DNA of 64,000 nt from Coccinella septempunctata (GCF_907165205.1 NC_058189.1:20582001-20646000), one strand, 5' to 3'; shown: positions 9,947 to 19,998, numbered from the stretch's first letter. Translations and numbers: made by a program. Notes: a model not told the origin generated them from the sequence alone.

Positions 9947-10638
9947 TTGAAATTCGTCGAGAAAGTTGATGAAATCAATAAATTGAGGATTAATGAAATG
10001 TTTGATATCCTACAGATGAATATAAGAAGTATTCAAATGAATTTTGAGGAGTTACAAGTATACCTAGAAGGAATGACTATATCATTCGATATCATCATAC
10101 TGACGGAAACATTTGTGGTAGATGACATAAATTTATTTAAATTAAATGGATACCGGCATGTCTATAATGAAGGTAGATACAATAGAAATGATGGTACAAT
10201 CGTTTATGTGAGGGAAAATATAAATTCTTGGATTGTCATAAAAGAAGCATAGATGTCTTGCAAAAATATATTTTGAAAATAATTTATGGAAAGAAGTTCA
10301 CATTCCCTAGTAGACAGATTTACGAACTATCAAAAGCATTAGATATAAGGCAAATCTATGCAAATAAAATTATAATAAACATCAAACAGAGGAAGATAAA
10401 ATTAGTCATCAGAGAGCACAACTACCTGACCAGAACAAGAAACGTCAACTATAAAAGACAGAGGGCAGAAAAAAGAATAGGACAGAGAAGCTGCACATAC
10501 CTAGCTTCTAGATTGTACCCAAATGTGCCTACGGAAATAAGAGAGCTAAGAAACATAAAGAAATTCAAGAAGGAAATAAAGAACTGGTTGACTTCAGAAG
10601 ATAGATCCATGATACATAAAATAATCAATTCAACATAA
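9947..10638 (+). pseudogene. LINE-A ORF2 remnant: endonuclease start fused to C-terminal tail
   Basis: The first 95 residues are the start of an AP-endonuclease (LQMNIRSI, IIILTETF, then NDGTIVYVRE). At about 10228 the frame changes and sequence jumps to the post-RT tail (CHKRSIDVLQKYILKIIYGK ... EIKNWLTSE), ending at 10638. The rest of the endonuclease and the whole reverse transcriptase are missing. Comparison with 50518-51042, where the same tail is preceded by GWGGVLD, shows that this is an internal deletion. The junction shares CTTGGATTG with the intact copy. Non-functional. Confidence 0.75.
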
Positions 10639-10845
10639 AGAATAACTATACATATATATATTATAATAATAAAAAAAAAATTAAATATGAACTAAGAAAA
10701 AGGAAAATAACCCGATTGTGACAGATATTCCCGAACGTGACTGTGAACCCGATGAAGACGAAATATATGTATACAACGGCGTGACGAGGAAAGGGGACAG
10801 AACAAGATCTTTATTTTAGTATTTTATAATTTTGTTTTAGTTAGA

Positions 10846-11185
10846 GTGAAATTTATTTTAAACAACTGTAAACAGTTATTATAAATAACGAATCTTGCCT
10901 CGTCAATTGATTTTATTTTTTTCAAGCCGTATAAATGGCAAACAAATTCTTGAAACTTTGTGAACATGTTATTCTGGTTGCTTGCATCTACAAGTCCAAA
11001 GTCAGCGAATGTTTTTTGAAAATCTTCGCTTTGCTTCATTTTTCAGGTTTTTTTACCTTTCTTGTTAAAAGCTGGGTTAAAATCACATCCAGTTAAAGCA
11101 TGCAGTCTAGGAAGAGCATTGCAAACAGAATTTTCCAATTCTTGATGCATTCTACTGACATTAATCATCCTTTGATGCTTTCCAG
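10846..11185 (-). pseudogene. LHALTGCD-family mobile protein, central part
   Basis: Minus-strand frames read KHQRMINVSRMHQEL, CNALPRLHALTGCDFNPAF and, after a one-base slip, FQKTFADFGL, FVCHLYGLKKIKSIDEARFV. The motif LPxLHALTGCD followed by FVCxLYG marks a family of animal proteins associated with repeats, whose biochemical role I do not know. The C-terminal block of the same family lies on the same strand at 1702-2163. LINE-A fills the interval, so this was probably one gene. Stops and frame slips make it a pseudogene. Confidence 0.55.
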
Positions 11186-11499
11186 TCACACGTCCAGTCC
11201 AGTCTACGCTCCTTAAAGCTGACTGACCAGCTGTGTCCCGATTGGACGTTGACTGACTATCATAATTTTGATTTAGATACCAAAATACAAAAGTTTATAA
11301 AGTTTCAGCCTTAAGAAATTGATTTTATTACGTCGGTAATCACGACATGTTTGACCGCGCACCAGAAGCACATGTTCCAACATCCACTTGACTGACCGCA
11401 GCATTTTATTGTATATTATGATTGTAATCACCTGAGAAAAAACCAGGCTTAATAAATTCAGAGACTTTTTTGGCTCTGGCTCTTTCTATATAACACTAG

Positions 11500-12256
11500 C
11501 TGACCCGGCAAACGTTGTTTTGCCATATAAATAAGTTCCATGTTGTATCATAAAAAAATAGAAATTAAAAATTTTGTCTAAAAAATAAAAAAAAAATTTG
11601 GACTACCCCTAACATTTAGGGGGATGAAAAATAGATGTTGGCCGATTCTCATAGATAGCTGACCCGGCAAACGTTGTTTTGCCATATAAATAATTTCCTA
11701 ATGATTAAATTACTAAAATGGCTATTAAAAAATAAGGGTTGATCGTAGAAGGGTGAAAATTGAGGATTGTATGTATTTTTGTATGTTGTATCATAAAAAA
11801 AAAGAAATTAAAAATTTTGTCTAAAAAATACAAAAAAAAATTTAGGGGTGGACTACCCCTAACATTTAGGGGGATGAAAAATAGATGTTGGCCGATTTTC
11901 ATAGATAGCTGACCCGGCAAACGTTGTTTTGCCATATAAATAATTTCCTAATGATTAAATTACTAAAATGGCTATTAAAAAATAAGGGTTGATCGTAGAA
12001 GGGTGAAAATTGAGGATTGTATGTATTTTTGTATGTTGTATCATAAAAAAATAGAAATTAAAAATTTTGTCTAAAAAATACAAAAAAAAATTTAGGGGTG
12101 GACTACCCCTAACATTTAGGGGGATGAAAAATAGATGTTGGCCGATTCTCATAGATACCGGATAAGCACAAAAAATTTCATCAAAATCGGTCAAGCCGTT
12201 TCGGAGGAGTATGGTAACGAAAACTATGACACGAGAATTTTATATATTAGATTGAA
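11500..12256. repeat. three tandem units of a dispersed element with a conserved 3' end
   Basis: GCTGACCCGGCAAACGTTG begins three head-to-tail units near 11499, 11658 and 11909. The last two starts are 250 bp apart and those units are almost identical; the first is about 160 bp because it lacks a middle block. The array ends with a unique tail (AAAATCGGTCAAGCCGTTTC ... TATATATTAGAT). Such heads and tails recur across insect genomes, but I cannot assign the family securely (RTE-related LINE/SINE is possible). No useful coding frame. Confidence 0.6.
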
Positions 12257-12265
12257 GGTAGTGTA

Positions 12266-12554
12266 TTGAAGAGGGTAGCTGAATGCAGAGATCTGGGAGT
12301 CTTATTTGATCAGGGGTTAACGTTTGTGCCCCATGTGAATACAATTGTTTCGAAAGGACTTACAACTCGGTTTCATACTCAGAAATTCAAGGTACCAGTT
12401 CGAGACTCGATCTCTTTTTCTTCTTTTTACGGCGCTTGTGAGGTCAAAGCTAGAACATGATGGTGTATAATGGTCTTATACAGAGTTTGTTCGTCTATGG
12501 ACTCCTGGGATGGGGTGGCGTTAGTGATTGCTATGTTCGTGGGCTAAAAGCTTA
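12266..12554 (+). pseudogene. LINE reverse-transcriptase fragment (finger-palm tail)
   Basis: Frame one gives CRDLGVLFDQGLTFVPHVN, the typical post-FADD 'DLGVxFDxxLTFxxHI' block of CR1/Jockey-group LINEs. A second frame from about 12474 gives SLFVYGLLGWGGVSDCYVRG, similar to the GWGGVLDCHKRS block of LINE-A. Two frames and stops show decay. Probably a 5'-truncated relative of LINE-A. Confidence 0.6.
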
Positions 12555-12687
12555 GAATATAGAATAACAGGAAGGAGCATATTGCTCATTTCAATTTGAC
12601 CGGAATAGAAGAGAAATATGGCCGACATATATTTCCGTTTCAACAGTGGCGTAGGTCAATGAAGTTTCCAAAAAACTAACTTCAATG

Positions 12688-13495
12688 CAGGGGCGTAGCT
12701 ACCGCGGTATCAGCGGTATCAGTGATACGGGGCCCCCAGGCTTGTCGCCGAATGTCTGTAAGCAAAAAATTCCTAAAAATGTTATCCAAAACCTCTTACA
12801 GGTTTTACAATAGCATTTTTGAGAATAACTGCTAAGACAACCATTCATTTCAAAATCCCGTTCATTACACCGAATCGATCATTCAGATAGATACGAATAC
12901 TTAAAATCTGAAATTCAGAAAATTCGTGCCATCTAAGAACTTTTAGAATTAGTCCTGATAAAATTCAATAGCCTTCAATAGTTTTCCGGACGATATTACT
13001 GCATGCCATTTATTTTAGACCCTTCCGGTTACAACTGCAATCGCTGAAAGGAGTTTTTCAAAATTAAAACTCATAAAAAATTATCTGAGGACTTCTATGG
13101 GGCAGGAACGGCTGTCAGACATGTCGTTATTGTCAATAGAGGGGGACAACTTAAAAAACTGAAATCGTCATCAGCTATGGCTGATTTGATAAATAGATTT
13201 GCTGAAATAAATGCTAGAAAAGCGTATCTTTAATTTTTGGTATTTTTTGTTTATTATTTGTTTGTTTATCATTTTATGTTGTTTGCATATTATTTTATAT
13301 CTTTTGTATGTTATTTGTTTGTGAATTATTTCGCTCCCAGCACCAAGTATGAGTTATAACTTTTAATTATAAGTACATATAATCATTTCGATACTAATCG
13401 AACATTTTTTGCTACTTTTATTTTTATATCACCCTTCCTTAGGGCCCCTCAACACATTTTGATACAGGGCCCCTCTAAGGCAAGCTACGCCACTG
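12688..13495 (+). mobile_element. internally deleted hAT transposon
   Basis: The ends are CAGGGGCGTAGCT and the reverse complement of CAGTGGCGTAGCT. The 8-bp sequence CTTCAATG flanks it perfectly on both sides (12680-12687, 13496-13503), the hallmark of hAT insertion. Both ends also carry GGGGCCCC-type blocks. It retains only the last part of a transposase. Confidence 0.85.
13019..13233 (+). pseudogene. hAT transposase C-terminal dimerisation domain fragment
   Basis: The frame TLPVTTAIAERSFSKLKLIK, then LRTSMGQERLSDMSLLSIE is the hAT dimerisation region (ZMYM6/DUF4371-like group), in which 'AERSFSKLK.IK..LR..M...RL' is conserved. A frameshift near 13155 separates it from MADLINRFAEINARKAYL before the stop. 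Catalytic residues are absent because of the internal deletion. Confidence 0.75.
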
Positions 13496-13503
13496 CTTCA
13501 ATG

Positions 13504-13909
13504 GTCAGTTGATTCTGATTAATCAAAAAAATTAGGAAAGCACTGACGTAAAGTCAGAAGCTTTTTCACGCTCGTTCAAATTGATAATCAAAGCGGAAAT
13601 TCACCCCGCCTAACACTGCTTGGATGTATACTGAATGGTATTAATGTCTATTACTTAACATCACCTACGCCCATGGAGTGTTATTGTCATGGGATAACCT
13701 TGTTATGATATGAAAGTCAGAAACTCATAATTAATACCTGATATTCAGCTTGAAAAATCACCTACCTATGAATTATTCACGCTAAAATATCCAAAATCCT
13801 TATTTCCAGCAAATTTCAAGAATCCAAATTACCAAAATTAAGTTAAAACATCACTTTGTTCATTTGGCCACAGATAACAGAATCATTCGACTTCCAAGTC
13901 TGCCACTTT
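13504..13909. other. no gene recognised; distal edge of truncated gypsy element
   Basis: Nothing coding is supported. CACCTACGCCCATG near 13660 and CAGTGGCGTAGGT near 12645 are inverted matches and could be the ends of an outer hAT-like element around the one at 12688. No RT, integrase or 3' LTR of the adjacent gypsy element is found here. Confidence 0.3.
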
Positions 13910-15466
13910 TCAAATCAGAACTTGGAAGACCAATATGGCCGTTTCCGTCGCACAATTCCCGTCACATTTATTCGAAAAAGCTCCTTCCTGATATTCTNNN
14001 NNNNNNNNNNNNNNNNNNNNNNNNNNNNNNNNNNNNNNNNNNNNNNNNNNNNNNNNNNNNNNNNNNNNNNNNNNNNNNNNNNNNNNNNNNNNNNNNNNNN
14101 NNNNNNNNNNNNNNNNNNNNNNNNNNNNNNNNNNNNNNNNNNNNNNNNNNNNNNNNNNNNNNNNNNNNNNNNNNNNNNNNNNNNNNNNNNNNNNNNNAAC
14201 TGCCCCTTCAATATTTCCCACTAACTTAGCCCTTACTAACGCTTCCGAACGGGCAGGTATTGTTACTCCATTCTCTATTAATACATCCGTTTCCCAGTTC
14301 CGCTCCTGACCTACGTCGATCATCTGTTCTACCTTATCAATTGATTCTGTCGACTGGCATTCCTCCGTCGCGACCGTCCTTGGCACGCGTTCGCTATTCC
14401 TTGACCCCTTCTCCCGTAGGTACCCAATGTTATTCCCAGCCATTTCCGTATTTCTCGCTCCGTTACTAACATTCCTAATGTTTTTATTTGGAAGTATTTT
14501 TTCCAAGTCCTGTTCCGGTCTCCTCTTGACTTTTTCACTACGAATTCCTAAATTCTCTTGAATTCCTTCCGCAATTCCTACCGCGGAACTAGCTGGCAAG
14601 GCCCAACCACCTGTTCCTGTACCGACTGTCCTATCAATTCCGTCAACGATTCCCTTGTTATTCTGTTCCTTTTCCGTTTTACCCTTAGCTCCCACTTGGA
14701 CACTAGCATCCTTTAATAATTTCACCTTTGGCTTTATACCCTCGAAATTTTCCGTCTGCGTACCGGACTCCTTAAACTGTAACCTTATTTCCACATTTTC
14801 CTTTGGTTTCCTTAACCGTTCCCCATTTGTGTCACTTTTGACACCATCTTCCGCGTACGACTTATCCTCCAGTACAGTTTTCCCTGCGTTCCTCTCAAAT
14901 CCGGTTTTCCTACGAACAACTTCCCTGAAGTTTCCGTTGACTTGAATCGTTCCGGTAAATCCCTTACTATATTCATCTTCCGCACATAATTCGCTTTCTA
15001 TATCCCTTTTATTCAAAAATTCGAATCTCCTACCCCACATCATAACGGACGGCTCCCCTTCATAACTAATGAGTGCCTCATTTGCACTGAGAAAATCTCT
15101 CCCTAAAATAACTTGGACGTTCCCTAACATAGAGTCATCACACAAGATAGCCGTCCAAGTTGTACCTAACTTTCCTCCTACAGGTCCCACCAAAATATTG
15201 GCCATACCCCAGGTACGTAAACTATGACCTGTTACACTCGTCAACCGATAGTCGACCTCCTCTCTATTTATTCCATCTTCTGGAATTATACTCCTATTTA
15301 CAAGAGTCACTGCGGCTCCCGTATCTACCAAACAACGCCTCGTCCTTCCATTTATGTTTAAGTTAATCATGTGAGGTGCATCAATTAACCCTCCGGAATT
15401 CACTTCCGGGATCACCATTACCGAACGATCCTTACTTTCCCCCTTACATACATGCCCCCCTGGCAT
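13910..15466 (-). CDS. pro: gypsy-type Pol start: aspartic protease (incomplete, crosses a gap)
   Basis: Residues 40-150 hold a retropepsin: CLVDTGAAVTLVNRS contains the DTGA active site, and VQVILGRDFL is the conserved 'ILGxDFL' strand. It would cut the Gag-Pol precursor in the particle. A long Lys/Glu/Asn-rich linker follows to about residue 420. The frame then crosses 200 N (14197-13998), so residues shown there are unknown. Reverse transcriptase, RNase H and integrase are not found downstream. The ATG at 15466 is probably not the real start: the frame is open upstream and overlaps the end of gag, fitting -1 frameshifting at 15490-15496. Confidence 0.75.
   Translation of the reverse strand: MPGGHVCKGESKDRSVMVIPEVNSGGLIDAPHMINLNINGRTRRCLVDTGAAVTLVNRSIIPEDGINREEVDYRLTSVTGHSLRTWGMANILVGPVGGKLGTTWTAILCDDSMLGNVQVILGRDFLSANEALISYEGEPSVMMWGRRFEFLNKRDIESELCAEDEYSKGFTGTIQVNGNFREVVRRKTGFERNAGKTVLEDKSYAEDGVKSDTNGERLRKPKENVEIRLQFKESGTQTENFEGIKPKVKLLKDASVQVGAKGKTEKEQNNKGIVDGIDRTVGTGTGGWALPASSAVGIAEGIQENLGIRSEKVKRRPEQDLEKILPNKNIRNVSNGARNTEMAGNNIGYLREKGSRNSERVPRTVATEECQSTESIDKVEQMIDVGQERNWETDVLIENGVTIPARSEALVRAKLVGNIEGAVXXXXXXXXXXXXXXXXXXXXXXXXXXXXXXXXXXXXXXXXXXXXXXXXXXXXXXXXXXXXXXXXXXXEYQEGAFSNKCDGNCATETAILVFQVLI
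13998..14197. other. assembly gap, 200 N
   Basis: Exactly 200 N; a round size used for gaps of unknown length. Coding frames drawn across it are not reliable. Confidence 0.98.
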
Positions 15467-15486
15467 CCCCGAATAAACCTGCCCTT

Positions 15487-15496
15487 TTAAAAATTT
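15487..15496 (-). promoter_or_regulatory. probable -1 ribosomal frameshift site, gag to pro
   Basis: Read on the minus strand, the last gag codons are GGA AAT TTT TAA. The heptamer A AAT TTT fits X XXY YYZ with the phase needed for slipping back one base. After the slip the frame continues without a stop into the protease frame. I see no need for an indel. A downstream structure was not computed. Confidence 0.65.
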
Positions 15497-16683
15497 CCGG
15501 CCACTATCCCGGCAGTTGGATTTTGGCCCTCCCCGTTTAAATCTTCTTGTCTCCTCGACTGAGACCCCCTCGAAAATGGAGACGATCGCTTAGGAATAGC
15601 TCCCGTATTTCGCCCCCCTTCCCTATCTGCATTTCTTCCCATTTCCTTGTTTTCACGTTGACCCCAGGCCATATTCGCTTCACCCCTTCCTCCTGGGGGT
15701 GTAGTTCTCTGTATTCTATTTTTCGTAAAATCCTCTCGTCCCTGACGATTTTGCCTTGGGCAATCCCTAGCCCAATGACCCTTTTGGCCACAACTATAAC
15801 AACCTCCCTGCGTCCTTTTTCCTGATCGGTTGTTATTCCTGCACTCTCTAGCAAAATGGCCCGGTCTACCACACGAATAACATTCCGCTGTATTCTTCTT
15901 TGTTTCCGCGAATTTTTTAATATCCCCCCTTTCATCCTTCGAGTCGTGCCCCTTTTTCCCGCAATTTTGACATCCCTCCGTTGCATCTACCGCCGATACC
16001 CTCATATTTGATGTCCTTCCTTGTATCATCGTTGTTGCGGTCTCTTGTAATTTGACCAGTCCTTCCGCCTTTTCTAGATCTAAATTTTCTTCTCTTAATA
16101 AAGCTACCCCCATATCTTTCATCAAGTCTTTGCGCAACCCTGTTTTAAACTGATTTAGTATTAACTCTTTATTTTTCTTTTTGATTCCCGCTTCTTCGTC
16201 TAGCGATGCTCCGCCCAAATCTTCCCTGAGTAATTCCGCGCCTAAAATCCGCAGCCTAGTACAAAATGATGAAACATCTTCATCATGTCGCTGGAAACAA
16301 CGACTCAAATTCCACTGACTCTCCCCTGGTAATTTTGATGGCGTAAATTTTAAGATTAGCCGCTGTTTCAATTCAGAATATTTCAATTTATCATATGCCT
16401 CATCAGACTTAAAATACTCGTACGCCGCGCCTGTCAGTTTTAATTTTAGTAAAGTAAGGGTTTCTTCCTCACTCCACCCGTCCAACTTCGACCTCAACTC
16501 TAATTTGTCGAAGTACCGCTTCGCGTCTTTTCCCGAAAAACCATCAAGGGTTGTCGCAATCATCCCCAACGAATACATAAACGGAAATCTCATAACATCT
16601 TTCTCAGCCACCGCAGGGGTGGTAGTACTAGCACTAGCCGCCGGCAACATTTTCCAAAACCTTGTGAATAACCTCAATAACAA
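15487..16683 (-). CDS. gag: gypsy-type Gag with zinc knuckles
   Basis: 398 residues. Residues about 45-210 show the retrotransposon Gag capsid pattern (FSGKDAKRYFDKLE, LKLTGAAYEYFK, FQRHDEDVSSFCTRLR). Two intact CCHC knuckles follow, CYSCGRPGHFAREC and CYSCGQKGHWARDC. An earlier third one (CQNCGKKGHDSKDE) lacks its last Cys. The tail is Arg/Gly-rich. Gag builds the particle and packages the RNA. The first Met or the one at residue 12 (MLPAAS) could be the start. A slippery A AAT TTT lies immediately before the TAA stop. The frame is open throughout, so this part is little decayed. Confidence 0.85.
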   Translation of the reverse strand: MLLRLFTRFWKMLPAASASTTTPAVAEKDVMRFPFMYSLGMIATTLDGFSGKDAKRYFDKLELRSKLDGWSEEETLTLLKLKLTGAAYEYFKSDEAYDKLKYSELKQRLILKFTPSKLPGESQWNLSRCFQRHDEDVSSFCTRLRILGAELLREDLGGASLDEEAGIKKKNKELILNQFKTGLRKDLMKDMGVALLREENLDLEKAEGLVKLQETATTMIQGRTSNMRVSAVDATEGCQNCGKKGHDSKDERGDIKKFAETKKNTAECYSCGRPGHFARECRNNNRSGKRTQGGCYSCGQKGHWARDCPRQNRQGREDFTKNRIQRTTPPGGRGEANMAWGQRENKEMGRNADREGGRNTGAIPKRSSPFSRGSQSRRQEDLNGEGQNPTAGIVAGNF

Positions 16684-18390
16684 TTAAATCCGAAAACTAT
16701 CTTCGATCTCCGCAAATTAGACAAGCAAAACAAAACAATTATATCAGGTTTACGATATTTCAAAGTATGAATCAAGTATCCCTATTTCAAAAATCCCAAA
16801 ATACGCTGCGCACACACGATAGAATTAATCAAACTATAAACGCCAAATACTCTCCCTATTCAAATTATATCAACCTTATATGGAAACGCCCTGAAAGAAA
16901 AATTATATCACCAAAAAAATATATTATCCTGAACGCAACTGTGATCCCAAAAATAATTAACGCCCTGAAAAAAAATTATATCTCAACAGCAAAAATAAAA
17001 TTCATTAAACAATGTCCTGAAAAAAAAAACCTGCAACCCTACCTTGTCCTAACATTCCGAATTATTCTGTAAATCAAACTGATCCAAAATTATATCCAAC
17101 TGACTTAAAATTCCGAAATATTCTGACGTTCACTTGATCAAAAAACTTAACTTGAAATTACCAAAATTCCAAATTTCACTTAATTGAAACCAATTAAATT
17201 CAAATGACCGAAATTCAAAATTATTTTAGCCTCCAAATTGATAAAAAAAATGATTCAAATGATTTCACCCTTAAATTCGTGTTCAAATTCTGATAAAAAC
17301 AGCATTAACAAACGTCTTAATTTTCCTTATCTGCTTTCCCTAAATTAATTTCAATTTCGCAAAAAAAGTACTTGAATGAAACTAACTGATTCTTAAATCC
17401 ACACTTTTTTTTTTGTAACGAAATAACCGATCATTCAACTAGTCATCAATAACCACAAAAATGAATTACTATCCTCGCAAAAATAAAACTTGATTGACGA
17501 CTTTTCTTCTAAAATTCCGAAAACTACAAGTCCAAATTCAATAAATCTGCGCGCACAACTTTGCGTTCAAAATCCTACGTTATTGATAATCAACAACAAA
17601 AAATTTCAAAATTTATTCACTTCAAAACCATCAAATTCCTGCAAAATCAAAATTTTCAAAACACACAGTAATATACACTCAAAAATAATTCACCTGAAAA
17701 CAATAAAAAAATATCTTTCACCATCAGCCAAGAATGCAACCTCAAAACAAGAAAATTATCGCGAAAAATTAAATTCAAATCTTCAATACTGATCAACTAC
17801 TTTATCAATTTTTCTTAACGTTTCCATCAATCGATTAATTAAATCTTCCACAAATTATTGAACACCAACGTTCTTCACGAATAAAATTTTCCAACTATCT
17901 CCCGATTAAAACTTGATAACTTATCCGATTTTAAAATAAAATTCAGATCCACTACAACGAAGAGCAACTAACGCACTTTTATCCAACTCTACTCAACTTT
18001 CTCTTATATCACGGCAGCTAGACTTTAACGAAAACAAAAATTTCTGTTAACAACTCTACTTATCACTTTTCACAAAATAACTCGATTATTCTTTTGAAAT
18101 AAACGAAAATCGACGCAAAATGAAATTATTCTTGGCAATAGAAATAACTCAGAGTTCCTTCATCCGAAAGTCCTCAAATTCATTGATATAATCTCAACTA
18201 AATCCATCAATCAACCCTTAATCAACCACAAAATTCTTAAAACACAAAATTCTCTCAATACTTCTACAATGGCGCCGACTGAATTGTTGGATTTTAACTC
18301 GACTCGCTTCAGAAACAACTAAAACTTTAAAAATCAACTTCTCAAAATAAAACAATTTTGGTATTCTACCCCAGAAAAATCAACTTAAAT
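16684..18390 (-). other. gypsy 5' leader, strand-asymmetric and without genes
   Basis: Between the primer-binding site and gag lies about 1.7 kb without a credible ORF. On the plus strand it is strikingly poor in G and rich in A and C, i.e. U-rich and C-poor in the sense RNA. Short blocks such as CCCTGAAAAAAAAATTATAT recur around 16890, 16965 and 17010. Confidence 0.6.
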
Positions 18391-18408
18391 CCCACCTAGC
18401 TGTCACCA
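18391..18408 (-). other. candidate primer-binding site of the gypsy element
   Basis: One base after the LTR end the minus strand reads TGGTGACAGCTAGGTGGG. It starts TGG, complementary to the CCA end of a tRNA. The tRNA was not identified with certainty. Confidence 0.55.
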
Positions 18409-18409
18409 G

Positions 18410-19973
18410 TGTAATAACGCACCCCGTATCTCGATCAGTAGAAGAGCGGCTTTCCACTGATCATGGGGTGATTATTTTTAGATGTTATTTACACGAATTG
18501 AAGGCCCTCGAAAGGGAATAAAAAAAATAAAAATGTGGATCCGGCCCGTCGCACGAAGGACAGGTCTTGAAGTTGAATATTATTATTTCTGGGGAGATGT
18601 TTAAATGAAACTCATGAAAAACTTTAACAAATAAATCTATTGGAAAATAAAATTAAAAAATTGGAACTTCTCTACAAATACGTACTCGGTCCAAGACGAC
18701 CAACAAAAATCTTCAATTTCTTAAACACATGCAAATAAGCGCAAAACAATAAAACCTGCTTTCATAACCAAAATCTTGGTTTAAAATTCAACTTCCTAAC
18801 TTTGCGCTCAATAATAAATCACTACTTTATCAATGAATTTTAGAGGAGCTTTCAAGACTCTGGACGAATAAAAATTGGAACTTTCACCTTTTCTGCGACT
18901 GCTATTTGTATGACGCTGCCGATGAAAACTTTTCGACACCAGACTTTACCCGCACAAATCCGTCGCAAACGTTTTTCGCTTTAAGTTTCCCTATCTAAAA
19001 TTCCAACACAATTTTATATCTGGTCTTACTACGAATCAAAATAGACGATCACTCCTCGAATGTTACTTTACTGATTTCCGATAAACTGACTTTAACTTCA
19101 AATTATTTCTAAATTTCTTCAACCACCTAATTCCCGATATTCCGTTCCTACTTCAACAAAACCAACAAAAAACAAGGGACTGGACTTTTCTTTACACTGA
19201 ACTTTTCCAAATATCTATGAGCCGACCGAGTCCCCGATTCTATTCCGTGATCTACCTAGACTTTTCTCTTACTTCGTGAAAACCTATTTATTCTAAGTCC
19301 CTTTTCTCTTTCCTTAATGACTGACTCTACAATGATTTATAATTTCTCTACTTTTCCGTACCGACTCGAAGGGGTATATTTTTCGATATTTTACAGATCA
19401 CGTTCCCGGACCGACTGACTAACTTTTTCCGATGTACCTTTTTCCCCAGTCTTTCTCTCCCACGCTATGGGTGGTACCAAAACGTCCCAAAATCGAAATC
19501 ATTGGACGATCATTATTGCTGAGTTGAAAAATCAGCGTTCCCAAGCTGGACGGTTACAAGAAAATTTCGACTACTCCGCATTCTGAGAATTGTTTTCTTC
19601 TCAGGGTCTCCAGACTAATAAATCTTTCTTAATCTACATGACTAACCATTTTCGCTTGTTCCGAAGTCCCTATCACCGGATATTGGGATCAATTACATAG
19701 GCCGCCGATCACCGGTTGCTCTCTGAAAACGTAGGGTATTAATAACTGCTGATTTTCTGACTGAGCGACACTAACTCTTTCAACTATTATCGAGCTGGTT
19801 ATTATTGAAATTCCCAAGATTTAATACCGTCTGATCTCAAGCACCTCGAAGTATCGTATTTCCAACTAAAAATCGCCTCTGCAGCACGGCTGCAACAATG
19901 TATAAAAATTCTAGCGATACCTTTTTCGAATTATGCCAAATTTATTCGGAATCTCGTATTCCGATTTATTACA
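18410..19973 (-). repeat. gypsy 5' LTR (1564 bp)
   Basis: In the minus orientation it starts TGTAATAAATCGG and ends GCGTTATTACA, so it has 8-bp inverted termini TGTAATAA/TTATTACA. It abuts the primer-binding site. A solo copy of the same LTR with a clean 4-bp duplication is at 34318-36452, which confirms both ends, and a terminal piece is at 22163-22230. A palindromic block flanks ATCATGGGGTGATTATTTTT near its 3' end. No matching 3' LTR is in the window, so the element is truncated. Confidence 0.85.
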
Positions 19974-19998
19974 GCTCACAACGCTCACGACGACCTAA

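Larger units (their letters stand above)
2286..10828 (+). mobile_element. LINE-A (CR1/Jockey-group non-LTR retrotransposon), copy 1, interrupted
   Basis: This LINE consists of 2286-2748 and 9084-10828, split by a MULE at 2749-9083. It carries a coiled-coil/RRM-type ORF1 and a deleted ORF2. The 3' end is fixed by comparison with a second copy (50337-51045, opposite strand), which matches up to ...AGTATTTTATA. The 5' limit is uncertain. AGTGAAAATTAT near 2275 resembles AGTGAAATTTAT near 10846 and might be an imperfect target duplication. The leader 2286-2522 has no gene. Confidence 0.65.

Noticed and set aside
2274..10857. AGTGAAAATTAT / AGTGAAATTTAT as target duplication of LINE-A
   Set aside because: One mismatch, low complexity, and the right copy lies 17 bp beyond the 3' end defined by copy 2; kept only as a remark.
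11500..12256. CRISPR-like array
   Set aside because: Three 160-250 bp head-to-tail units without short repeats and spacers, in a eukaryotic transposon context.
13856..14229. Open frames across the first N gap on both strands
   Set aside because: Most of the length is N; only the minus-strand protease frame has independent support.
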